Shown here: positions 44,335 to 51,395 of the stretch, piece after piece
How the letters are laid out: every line of letters begins with the position of its first letter
Numbering within the stretch: position 1 is the first letter of the stretch
Assembly (NCBI RefSeq): GCF_029955155.1
Contig: NZ_JAPNOZ010000012.1
Span: 62,001 to 126,000 of the forward strand
Direction of reading: 5' to 3'
DNA length: 64,000 nucleotides
Source: Psychrobacillus sp. NEAU-3TGS
Lineage (GTDB): Bacteria > Bacillota > Bacilli > Bacillales_A > Planococcaceae
Notes under the pieces: generated by a model
Seen by the model: only the letters and a program-made list of their open reading frames with translations
Told to the model about the DNA's origin: nothing
Databases searched by the model: none
Made by a program: the position numbers and the translations under genes

Positions 44335-44680
44335 TAAGAGAAGCCGAGATAGGAATTTCGTATTTGAAAAAAAGTTGAACCAAGAGGTGATTTTTTGTTT
44401 CTAGTTCCTATTATAATCGTAATACTGTTCATAATGATTTAAGCGAAGATAAGTAAAAAGGGATTTATTAAGAGTAGTTTTATAATAGCTCTTCTTTTTA
44501 CGTTTATAATAATAGCTTTTTTCAAACATCCAACCTATTAGTAATGATGTCATTAGTCTGTGTAAGTCTATGGTTAATGTTTATCGGGGCATTTGCAATA
44601 GGTTAATAAATATACAATGACAGTATTTTGGATTGTGGAGATTTCATCACCTTTACTGAATATACAAAAGAAGGGGTTTA
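44335..44680 (+). pseudogene. decayed duplicate of the small membrane protein cassette
   Basis: Nearly identical to 58671-59015 over about 345 bp, including both flanks of the coding part. Compared with the intact copy it has a TAA in place of CAA (ATGATTTAAGCG) and two bases missing in the T run after ATAATAGC, so the protein is broken. Its right-hand repeat is absent; similarity ends at GGGGTTTA, where a GTTTAATAAGG half-core begins. Confidence 0.8.
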
Positions 44681-44851
44681 GTTTAATAAGGGATATTAAT
44701 CAATTATAAATTAGGACATAACTACCTATCTGGAAAAAAGAAAATCCAACAATCTTTTTTGAAAAGAGTCTTGAGTTATTTTACACGCGTAAATTCAAAA
44801 TAACCTTCAGAATTGGTAACGATAAGTTGACATAAAGTGAACCTTAAATCA

Positions 44852-45000
44852 GTGGGGGTATTACTGCCAGTTAATGTGGGATAAAGAACCCCATTGAAAT
44901 CGCTACGTCGCTAGGGAAGCCCCTCACCATAAGCCAAGCAGCTTCACTGCTGGTCTGATGAACTTGGCTACCCCTGTTAAGGCTCCTGCACTTAGTTCGT
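44852..45000 (+). mobile_element. relic resembling an IS200/IS605 right end (omega-RNA region)
   Basis: GTGGGGGTATTACTGCCAG, AATGTGGGATAAAG, CTAGGGAAGCCCCT and GATGAACTTGGCTACCCCTG follow, from memory, the order of conserved blocks at the 3' end of tnpB elements in Bacillales, ending with a subterminal hairpin. No tnpA or tnpB reading frame is present nearby. The surrounding 44,690-45,735 has no gene I can support. Confidence 0.35.
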
Positions 45001-45052
45001 TTAGATATTCATTTTTATATAGATAGTAGTCAATTACCTATTCAAAACTAAG

Positions 45053-45095
45053 AAAAGATCTCTAGCGCGTGTGAGTACGCACTAGAGATCTTTTT
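45053..45095 (+). terminator. strong intrinsic terminator
   Basis: AAAAGATCTCTAG...CTAGAGATCTTTTT, with a further GCG/CGC pairing inside. Oriented + with no intact gene before it; likely belonged to a lost gene. Confidence 0.75.
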
Positions 45096-45189
45096 GATTA
45101 GAAATATCGAAAATTAAGTGCGAGGTACCCGCGTTCTAACACTAGTGTTGCTGGAATTGGAGATATCGACTTGAGTCTTTCGAGATTAA

Positions 45190-45250
45190 GTTGTTCTCAG
45201 ATATGCATTGTGAAATGTTACACATAAACTAAAGCCGCAGTTTTTCTTTG
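45190..45250 (+). repeat. cassette repeat 8, right half only
   Basis: TTCTCAGATATGCATTGTG...CATAAACTAAA-GCCGCA-GTTTTTCTTTG: C-loop subfamily, left half missing and outer right arm degraded. Confidence 0.55.
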
Positions 45251-45271
45251 TTTTTATACAGGGTATCTTAT

Positions 45272-45330
45272 AGAACTAACGTGTGCTTTAGCAGAACAAG
45301 GCTGTCTTAGTCAGCCTATATTTTTATTAA
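45272..45330 (+). repeat. cassette repeat 9, left half only
   Basis: AGAACTAAC-GTGTGC-TTTAGCAGAA then GGCTGTCTTAGTCAGCC hairpin and T run. The right half is not found; 45331-45735 shows no gene. Confidence 0.55.
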
Positions 45331-45735
45331 TAATACTCTTTCATTTATTGCTGTTTTTTAAGTTTAATATAAATGAATATTTGTGAATGACCGGTCTTGA
45401 CGCAGGTGCATTATATGTTCGAGCTATTATAGTGGAATGTGAGCAACAGGTTATGATATCTAACCAAACGAAATAAAGAACGATGCCTCGACAAGCTAAA
45501 TTAGAATACTAAACCTTTACATAACAATTGACTATGATTATTTAATTTATATCAACATATAGAAAGATATTCTGGTTTCAGACTAGAACTTTTTACCAAT
45601 ATACATCCTTACCCCAATCTACTAGAATGCATAAGATAGTTTTTAGAAGATTCTTAATATTGCTGCTGATGCTAAACCAATGAATATGACGTATTACACA
45701 AAGCTATATTCTAATTTTGAAAAATCACCTTTAAT

Positions 45736-45960
45736 ATGAAGGAAGGATTTTTCTATACAAGTAATGGTAGTAATATTGATGTTTACAATTACAAATCTAT
45801 GGAGAGAGAAAAGCGTTATGCCATGAGCGGGGACATCCAAAACATATTTTATCAAGATGGAAAACTATTTGTTGTTCCGATCGAAGAATTATTTTCTACT
45901 AAACTATCAACATACGCAATAAAAGCGTATAACGTTAAGGGAAATGAACTTATACAGTAA
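45736..45960 (+). CDS. hypothetical protein fragment
   Basis: 74 codons, MKEGFFYTSNGSNIDVYNYKSMEREKRYAMSGDIQNIFYQDGKLFVVPIEELF..., with the alternating pattern of a beta-propeller-like repeat (YxxDGKLFVV). No domain can be assigned with confidence. No ribosome site precedes the ATG, so it is probably the 3' remainder of a longer gene. A strong terminator follows at 46022. Confidence 0.4.
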   Translation: MKEGFFYTSNGSNIDVYNYKSMEREKRYAMSGDIQNIFYQDGKLFVVPIEELFSTKLSTYAIKAYNVKGNELIQ

Positions 45961-46021
45961 TTGGAAGTTTTCTTGTAAGGTCTGAGTTTGGATTTACGGA
46001 AAAACAATAAATATCACAAAG

Positions 46022-46064
46022 AATAAGGTTACCAATCGGATAATGATTGGTAACCTTATTTTTA
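46022..46064 (+). terminator. intrinsic terminator
   Basis: Perfect 16-bp stem AATAAGGTTACCAATC / GATTGGTAACCTTATT with T run. Confidence 0.85.
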
Positions 46065-46078
46065 TCAGTCTAACGGAA

Positions 46079-46153
46079 ACTAAAAACGTATATGAAGAAC
46101 TTTTATTGGAGGATTTCAACTGGGTAAAAAAGGGATTTGTAAATGAAAAATAG
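46079..46153 (+). pseudogene. 3' remnant of an unidentified gene
   Basis: Short open stretch ending ...EELLLEDFNWVKKGFVNEK and TAG, without a start. It sits just before repeat 10, where a cassette gene would end, so it is probably the tail of a deleted cassette gene. Confidence 0.35.
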
Positions 46154-46178
46154 CTATGTACATAGTTTCACGCAGTTT

Positions 46179-46254
46179 TTGAACTAACGGGTTTTTTACT
46201 TCAAGAAGGAGTAAGCTTTTTTTCTTATTGAACTTATAAAGTAGTTTAGTTGAA
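46179..46254 (+). repeat. cassette repeat 10 (A loop)
   Basis: TTGAACTAAC-GGGTT-TTTTACTTCAA ... TTGAACTTAT-AAAGTA-GTTTAGTTGAA. Confidence 0.8.
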
Positions 46255-46298
46255 TATGGGTTAGGAAGATATATGATAATAAAAAGGAGAGAAATATT

Positions 46299-46699
46299 AT
46301 GAAATTTTATATTGCATCTAGCTTAAAAAATATAGAACAGGTTAGATATGTTAGTAAAAGGTTAAAAAATAAAGGATTTATTCATACATATGACTGGACT
46401 ATAAATGATAATGTAACAACATTGGAAGAACTGAAGGTGATAGGTCGAAAGGAGAAAAATGCTGTAATAGAAGCGGATTTTGTTGTTGTTTTATTACCAG
46501 CAGGAAAAGGAAGCCATATTGAATTAGGTATTGCTATGGGAAATGACAAAAAAATTTATCTTTACTCACCGAACAATGAGGTTGATAACATTGAAACAAC
46601 CAGTACGTTTTATCATTACCTGAAATCGAAAAGTGTTATGGAACAATAGATGAGTTAGTAGATATTATAGATTTAAAATCAAAAGGGTTTTTAAGCTAG
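46299..46699 (+). pseudogene. nucleoside 2-deoxyribosyltransferase-like protein, C-terminal frameshift
   Basis: MKFYIASSLKNIEQVRYVSKRLKNKGFIHTYDWT and ADFVVVLLPAGKGSHIELGIAMG are the fold motifs of the family (N-terminal Y/F pocket and the catalytic Glu in HIELGIA). The frame stops at 46649, but the next frame continues plausibly (PEIEKCYGTIDELVDIIDLKSKGFLS) to a TAG at 46697-46699. One base lost near 46617 (CATTACC for CATTTACC) explains it. It may act on nucleotides; the exact role is unknown. The second stop lies within repeat 11. Confidence 0.7.
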
Positions 46700-46764
46700 C
46701 GGTTGCTACTTCAAGAAGGAGTAAAGCCTTTTTCTTATTGAAGTAAAGCAGCAGGTTAGTTCAA
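46692..46764 (+). repeat. cassette repeat 11 (A loop)
   Basis: TTAAGCTAGC-GGTT-GCTACTTCAA, loop GAAGGAGTAAAGCC, TTGAAGTAAA-GCAGCAG-GTTAGTTCAA. Inner right TTGAAGTAAA is the exact complement of the usual inner left TTTACTTCAA. Confidence 0.8.
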
Positions 46765-46823
46765 TAAGAAGTCTGTTTGTATCTTCACCATCGTAGTTCC
46801 TGTAATTGCAAAATTTCAATCCC

Positions 46824-46856
46824 ATTGCTTTTATATCGTAAAATACGATATAATCT
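46824..46856 (+). promoter_or_regulatory. marR promoter with embedded operator
   Basis: TTGCTT and TATAAT boxes about 18 bp apart. Between and over the -10 lies the perfect inverted repeat TATATCGT-AAAAT-ACGATATA (46832-46852), and another ACGATATA half-site follows at 46863. Fits MarR autoregulation. Confidence 0.7.
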
Positions 46857-46883
46857 GTGATAACGATATAAAAGAGGTGTAAT

Positions 46884-47276
46884 ATGGAACTTAATAAATA
46901 CTTTACAGATATATATTATTATCTACATCCAACACATGAACTGACAATCTCGCATCAAAGTATACGAATTCTACAAATCGTTCAGAAAGAAGAAACGGTG
47001 ACTGTAAGTTTCTTGTCAGAAGCATTAAAAATCTCCCATAATACAGCATCAGAGCATGTTAAGAAGCTTGCGAACAATGGATGGATCGTTAAGCAACGTA
47101 CTGAAGAAGATCAACGAAAAGTTTTTTTGAAGTTAACAGCAGAAGGATTAGAAGTTGCAAGACAAAACACAGAATTAGATGAATTAAAATTACATGCAGC
47201 TTTGAATAAGCTAAGTGACAAGGAAAAGATTACAGTCTTAAAAGCTTTTCGTTTACTGAGTGAGGCAGCAAAATGA
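46884..47276 (+). CDS. MarR-family transcriptional regulator
   Basis: 130 residues with a central winged helix: ILQIVQKEETVTVSFLSEALKISHNTASEHVKKLANNGWIVKQRTEEDQRKVFLKLTAEG. The wing DQRKVFLKLT is typical of MarR. ATG 46884 follows AAAGAGGTG. The last 4 nt overlap the DUF3147 gene, so the two form an operon under a self-regulated promoter. Both lie within one cassette between repeats 11 and 12. Confidence 0.85.
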   Translation: MELNKYFTDIYYYLHPTHELTISHQSIRILQIVQKEETVTVSFLSEALKISHNTASEHVKKLANNGWIVKQRTEEDQRKVFLKLTAEGLEVARQNTELDELKLHAALNKLSDKEKITVLKAFRLLSEAAK

Positions 47277-47626
47277 TGGTTTGGATTAAACTCTTTACGT
47301 CTGCTTTAATCATTGCATTTGTTACGGAACTAGCCAGAAGATTTCCTTTATACGGTGGAATTATAGCTGCACTACCGTTAATAAGTCTCCTTAGTATTTT
47401 TTGGTTAACTGTTCAAGGAGAAACAGTTAACCAAATTCAAACTTTTACTATAGGTGTGATTATCGGATTACCAGCAACAATTGTTATGTTACTAGCAGTA
47501 TATATCATGTTGAAAAATTCTTTTCCTTTTCTTGTGGCACTTTTTGTGGGAGTTATTTCATGGGGGCTATGTTTAGGGCTTCAAAAAATAATTCTTGATA
47601 TGTTCTCGACTAAAAAAATACTCTAG
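47273..47626 (+). CDS. DUF3147-family small membrane protein
   Basis: 117 residues with four hydrophobic segments (ALIIAFVTELARR; GGIIAALPLISLLSIFWL; IGVIIGLPATIVMLLAVYIML; FLVALFVGVISWGLCLG). Length and pattern match DUF3147 proteins, often encoded beside a MarR regulator in Bacillales; function unknown. It could be a stress-response or efflux-related protein. Overlaps marR by 4 nt; stop 8 bp from repeat 12. Confidence 0.75.
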   Translation: MMVWIKLFTSALIIAFVTELARRFPLYGGIIAALPLISLLSIFWLTVQGETVNQIQTFTIGVIIGLPATIVMLLAVYIMLKNSFPFLVALFVGVISWGLCLGLQKIILDMFSTKKIL

Positions 47627-47634
47627 TTTTCTTA

Positions 47635-47710
47635 TTTCACTAACAGGTGCTTTACTTCAAGAAAGAGTAAAGCTTTTTTCTTATTGAACTAACGCAGTAG
47701 ATTAGTTGAA
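47635..47710 (+). repeat. cassette repeat 12 (A loop)
   Basis: TTTCACTAAC-AGGTGC-TTTACTTCAA ... TTGAACTAAC-GCAGTAG-ATTAGTTGAA; near-consensus. Confidence 0.85.
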
Positions 47711-47817
47711 GAATGAACAAGCAAGTATTGTAAAATAATGTGAGGAACGTTATGTATAATAAAGGCTCATAAAGGAAGTTGTTTAATAAATAGCTAAGAC
47801 TTAGGAGATATGTTAAT

Positions 47818-48180
47818 TTGCCTTATATTCACGAGTTTGGAATAGTTGGATGTATTGAAAAAGAAAAAGAGTATGTAGGTTATGAACCTGAAAAATATAA
47901 TTGCATAGGTATAGATGGTGACCTTTTTGATGAACTTATGTCTAAGGATTTTGGTAAAAAAATGCATCTCTTAGAAACATTCGCACATAACACAAATAGA
48001 CCTTATAAAAGCCTCGCCTATTTTGGAATAACATTGATACCACCGAGTTCTCATAAACAATTTTTAAATATGGTTAGTGAAGCAAACGACGAGTACAAAT
48101 TAGAAGAACTTGAAGAATTGCTGAAAAAAATAGCTGAAGCAATAAAAGAAGATAGATGGTTGATTCATTATGGCGTTTAA
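47818..48180 (+). CDS. hypothetical cytoplasmic protein
   Basis: 120 residues, MPYIHEFGIVGCIEKEKEYVGYEPEKYNCIGIDGDLFDELMSKDFGKKMHLLETFAHNTNRPYKSLAYFGITLIPPSS... . Not recognised. Acidic, no membrane segment, helix-rich C-terminus (NEYKLEELEELLKKIAEAIKE-like). Composition resembles small immunity-type or accessory proteins, but no family can be named. TTG 47818 follows TAGGAGA at 9 nt. Cassette gene between repeats 12 and 13. Confidence 0.6.
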   Translation: MPYIHEFGIVGCIEKEKEYVGYEPEKYNCIGIDGDLFDELMSKDFGKKMHLLETFAHNTNRPYKSLAYFGITLIPPSSHKQFLNMVSEANDEYKLEELEELLKKIAEAIKEDRWLIHYGV

Positions 48181-48202
48181 TTTCTTCAATACATACACGT
48201 AA

Positions 48203-48266
48203 GCCTAAGAGGTGATTGGTCAATTAGAGCAATCGCTTCTTAGGCAAACGGAGCAGGTTCGTGAAA
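48203..48266 (+). repeat. cassette repeat 13, degenerate
   Basis: Strong hairpin GCCTAAGA...TCTTAGGC (48203-48245) replaces the usual left part; right side CAAAC-GGAGCAG-GTTCGTGAA is recognisable. Confidence 0.55.
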
Positions 48267-48318
48267 GAAGGACCTTCTAACAATTATAAAGAAGTAACAA
48301 TTAAAGGTGGTAGAATTA

Positions 48319-48672
48319 GTGAAAAATGATCTTGATGGTGAAAACATTATTCGTACTGCCTTGATGACTTCTGTTGTTATAATCTTAGAGTTAATACGAG
48401 TTTTAATCATAATGGCTATTGTGGTTGGCATTTTGGGTTATTTTGGAGAAGTATATGTAAAAATTGGAACTGATATAGACAGATATAGTTGGATGACTTA
48501 TATCGCTTTTCCTATTCTGATTTTTGTACTATATAGAAATAAATTGCAATTTAGCGGATGGAATAAAGGAAAAGGTATAGAAATACTACCGAAATTAGTT
48601 TCTCAAATACTTATTTTCACTTCAATTAGTCAGTTATTCTTACCGCCAGTTCTGAGTTTCTTTTACAGCTAA
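48319..48672 (+). CDS. hypothetical membrane protein
   Basis: About 117 residues from GTG 48319 (AAAGGTGG upstream; an in-frame GTG at 48307 overlaps that site). Three hydrophobic stretches: VVIILELIRVLIIMAIVVGILGYF, MTYIAFPILIFVLY and LVSQILIFTSISQLFLPPVLSFF. No family recognised. A cassette gene bounded by degenerate repeats 13 and 14. Confidence 0.6.
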   Translation: MKNDLDGENIIRTALMTSVVIILELIRVLIIMAIVVGILGYFGEVYVKIGTDIDRYSWMTYIAFPILIFVLYRNKLQFSGWNKGKGIEILPKLVSQILIFTSISQLFLPPVLSFFYS

Positions 48673-48697
48673 TGTGGGGGCAGACATAGCTGAAAAG
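48667..48697 (+). repeat. cassette repeat 14, right-arm trace
   Basis: CAGCTAATGTGGGGGCAG then ACATAGCTGAA: a worn version of inner right arm, spacer and outer right arm, directly after the membrane protein stop. Confidence 0.4.
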
Positions 48698-48811
48698 GAA
48701 ATAGATGAAAATATCTTTGAGGTAGCTTCTGTATATGTAGATGTTTTTACACAAGCATCAACAGTCGGTGAAACACAAAGTGCCATAAGGGCAAATATAA
48801 AATCGATATAC
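48674..48811 (+). pseudogene. possible remnant coding stretch before phzF
   Basis: An open frame (AEKEIDENIFEVASVYVDVFTQASTVGETQSAIRANIKSIYNLEE) with coding-like composition runs from repeat 14 into the phzF ribosome site. No start with a ribosome site and no recognised family; probably the tail of a lost gene. Confidence 0.3.
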
Positions 48812-48830
48812 AATTTGGAGGAATCATATT

Positions 48831-49700
48831 ATGAAGTTAAAAGTTTATACATTAAATTCATTTGCAAAATCCATTGAGGGAGGGAACCCTGCCGGAGTGG
48901 TACTTAGTGCTGATTATCTAACAGATGAGGATATGAAAAAAATAGCAGGTATCATCGGTTTTAGTGAGACTGCTTTTGTCATGAAGTCAGAACTTGCTGA
49001 CTTCAAGGTTAGATTCTTTACACCTAATGAAGAGGTTGATCTTTGTGGACATGCAACGATAGCAGCGTTCTATACACTTTCAAGCCAAGGATATATTAAA
49101 CCAGGAAAATATTCTCAAGAGACAAAGGCTGGAATTTTATATGTGGAAGTAATGGAAGACCTATCAATTATGATGGATCAAAATGCTCCAAGCTATTATG
49201 AAATAATAGACAAGGAGGAAATTGCAGATTCCTTAAATATTACTATAGATGAAATGTTGGAGGATCTACCAGTGCAAATTGTATCTACTGGCCTTAGGGA
49301 TATACTTGTACCGATTAGAAACTTAGATATATTAAATTCAATAAAGCCAGATTTTGAAAAAGTAACAAATATCAGCAGTAAATATAATACCATTGGTTAT
49401 CATATTTTTACACTTGAAACACTAAAGGGTTCAAATGCTCACTGTAGAAATTTGGCACCTTTATATGGAATTCCAGAAGAATCTGCAACTGGTACATCCA
49501 ATGGTGCCCTTTCTTGTTATCTATATAAATATGGTAAAATCAAACCTGAACATGATATTAATATATCTGTTGAGCAAGGTTACTCTATGAAAAAACCTTC
49601 TGAAATAATTATAGCCTTAACGACTCAAGGGAAAGAAATTATTGAGGTAAAGGTGGGCGGAAAAGCATTGAATTTGTCTGAAACAGAGGTTGAAATATAA
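48831..49700 (+). CDS. PhzF-family isomerase/epimerase, intact copy
   Basis: 289 residues, full PhzF length. Starts with KVYTLNSFAKSIEGGNPAGVVL, has GFSETAFV with the family Glu and FFTPNEEVDLCGHATIAAFYTL, and the C-terminal EESATGTSNGALSCYL. These are the two-domain diaminopimelate-epimerase-like fold motifs. Substrate unknown; relatives act on small metabolites. ATG 48831 follows TTGGAGGA. A second, broken PhzF cassette lies at 57725. Followed by a conventional terminator, not a full repeat. Confidence 0.88.
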   Translation: MKLKVYTLNSFAKSIEGGNPAGVVLSADYLTDEDMKKIAGIIGFSETAFVMKSELADFKVRFFTPNEEVDLCGHATIAAFYTLSSQGYIKPGKYSQETKAGILYVEVMEDLSIMMDQNAPSYYEIIDKEEIADSLNITIDEMLEDLPVQIVSTGLRDILVPIRNLDILNSIKPDFEKVTNISSKYNTIGYHIFTLETLKGSNAHCRNLAPLYGIPEESATGTSNGALSCYLYKYGKIKPEHDINISVEQGYSMKKPSEIIIALTTQGKEIIEVKVGGKALNLSETEVEI

Positions 49701-49740
49701 TTGTAGAATATAAATATCTAATAAAATGAAATAATAAGAT

Positions 49741-49784
49741 AGCCGGATTAGATGTTATGTTACATCTAATATGGCTGTTTTTTT
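49741..49784 (+). terminator. intrinsic terminator after phzF
   Basis: AGCC..ATTAGATGT / ACATCTAAT..GGCT stem followed by GTTTTTTTC. Confidence 0.85.
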
Positions 49785-49890
49785 CTTAATTAAATATCCT
49801 TGGTAAAATGTTGGCTATTATTATAGCCAATTATATTTTAAGCATAAATTCGGGCTACATAAAGGCAACCCACTTTATTAAAGGGGGGCG

Positions 49891-49956
49891 ATGAAAATAA
49901 TTATACTTTTTTCAGGGAAGTTGAAGAGCTGTTCATTTAACAAGCAACTTAAGTAG
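49891..49956 (+). CDS. possible 21-codon peptide
   Basis: MKIIILFSGKLKSCSFNKQLK behind an unusually strong ribosome site (AAAGGGGGG, 3-4 nt). Its frame might be the surviving start of a lost gene. The rest of 49785-50071 shows only a terminator at 49997. Confidence 0.25.
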   Translation: MKIIILFSGKLKSCSFNKQLK

Positions 49957-49996
49957 ACCAGCAATGGTTTGAGCAATTAATAAAAAAGTAAGGAAA

Positions 49997-50034
49997 AAAT
50001 AAACTCGGAAAATGATTCTCCAAGTTTATTTTTC
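49997..50034. terminator. bidirectional terminator
   Basis: AAATAAACTCGGA...TCCAAGTTTATTTTT with A and T runs on both sides; suits the convergent SRAP gene on the minus strand. Confidence 0.7.
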
Positions 50035-50071
50035 TATACCAAATCAATCATTAATTATTAAACAGCCTAAT

Positions 50072-50743
50072 TTATAGGCTGTTTAATAATCCTTCGTGAT
50101 TGTTCTTCGGTGAATTTACTTCGCTAGAAACAGCATAAGTCTCCATAACGGATGCATCATACGGGACTAATAACCTTTTCAACCTTTCTTGTTCTTGTAG
50201 CTCCGTACTTAACCAAACCTTTTCATCTTCAGGTCTTAGTATCACAGGCATTCGGTCATGTATATCGGATACTAAGGAGTTTGCTTCCGTTGTCAGTATT
50301 GTACAGGAATGAATGGTTTTTCCCTCTGGAGATTTCCATGACTCCCATAAACCTGCAACCGCAAAAACTTCATCTGACTTCAACTTTATTCGCATGGGTA
50401 TCTTACTAGAATCATGTTTTTTCCATTCGAAGAAGGAATCCATTGGTATTAAGCACCTTCTTTTTGTAAAAGCATTGCGGAAACTTGGCTTTTGTTCCAC
50501 TGTTTCCGAACGTGCATTAATCATTTTGTAGGAGACTTTTTCATCCTTTGCCCATCCGGGTATTAACCCCCACCTTAATTTTACTAACCGATTCTTTTTA
50601 CCGTCATTAATAATAGAGACTACTTGTTGTGAGGGTGCTATATTATAGCTGGGTATGAATAAGTCCTCTTCCATCGAATATTCAACATCGAATCGTTCAA
50701 GCAATGATTCAAAATCTGTAAAAAGTGTATATCTTCCACACAC
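50072..50743 (-). CDS. SRAP (HMCES/YedK-type) abasic-site protein
   Basis: 223 residues if started at GTG 50743, giving N-terminus M-C-G-R-Y-T-L. The conserved Cys2, exposed after Met removal, forms the thiazolidine link to abasic sites, so this start is preferred over the upstream ATG 50752. Other family motifs are SYNIAPSQQ, MINARSETV, FFEWKK and the active-site His in IHDRMPVIL. It protects abasic sites in single-stranded DNA. Minus-strand gene without array repeats on either side, so not a typical cassette. Confidence 0.88.
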   Translation of the reverse strand: MCGRYTLFTDFESLLERFDVEYSMEEDLFIPSYNIAPSQQVVSIINDGKKNRLVKLRWGLIPGWAKDEKVSYKMINARSETVEQKPSFRNAFTKRRCLIPMDSFFEWKKHDSSKIPMRIKLKSDEVFAVAGLWESWKSPEGKTIHSCTILTTEANSLVSDIHDRMPVILRPEDEKVWLSTELQEQERLKRLLVPYDASVMETYAVSSEVNSPKNNHEGLLNSL

Positions 50744-50845
50744 AACTATCACCTGCTTTTTTCTTTCTCAATGGTATACATTAGAGATCGCAATTGTAGT
50801 AATGATACGTGATTTGTTAATCTGTATGGATACTATTATGGGAGA

Positions 50846-51016
50846 TTATTTACTTTCATATTCTTTTATTATTTCTTGTAATTCTTTTTTGGTTTGATTG
50901 GTCACTTCTATATTGTATCTCTTTGCTTGCATTAGCTGATGTTTGTCTGGTGATTGGTTAAAACTTCCATTTGTTGGGCGTATCCGATATGCTCCTTGTT
51001 CTTCTACTCTTCTCAT
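50846..51016 (-). CDS. possible small protein or gene remnant
   Basis: 56-codon minus-strand frame MRRVEEQGAYRIRPTNGSFNQSPDKHQLMQAKRYNIEVTNQTKKELQEIIKEYESK, hydrophilic and coding-like, upstream of the SRAP gene. No family recognised and no clear ribosome site. Overlying plus-strand frames look non-coding. The remaining 51017-51367 shows no gene. Confidence 0.35.
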   Translation of the reverse strand: MRRVEEQGAYRIRPTNGSFNQSPDKHQLMQAKRYNIEVTNQTKKELQEIIKEYESK

Positions 51017-51395
51017 CGCATCCTTTTCATCAGTTACTCCTATTCACTAGCGATGACTCTGGCACCTGCTTCTGCGTATTTCCGTTTCAAAGCCCATGAA
51101 TTTGTTCATCTCTGGAGTAAAACCAGAATTTATTTAATATTAGTTGCTGTAATTTTGAAGAACAATAAAATACAAAATATGTTCAAAAATTCTTCTACTT
51201 CGAAAAGGTTTAATTTAGGAATAAGCATTGATGATAAAAAGGGTTTCAAGTTTGAAAAGATTACGAAAAGAAGTTTAAATGTATAAGTGGATGGCTAAAA
51301 TAACGAATTATTGGATGGTTACTTGTAAAAGTAATTACACTAGAATTTGATTGTTTAGGATGAGCTACTAATAAAATTTAAAAGGACTGTTACAT

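Noticed and set aside
50954-51286. Plus-strand open frame of 110 codons upstream of the MocR gene
   Set aside because: No ribosome site, composition unlike neighbours, and the minus strand of its first part gives a more protein-like sequence.
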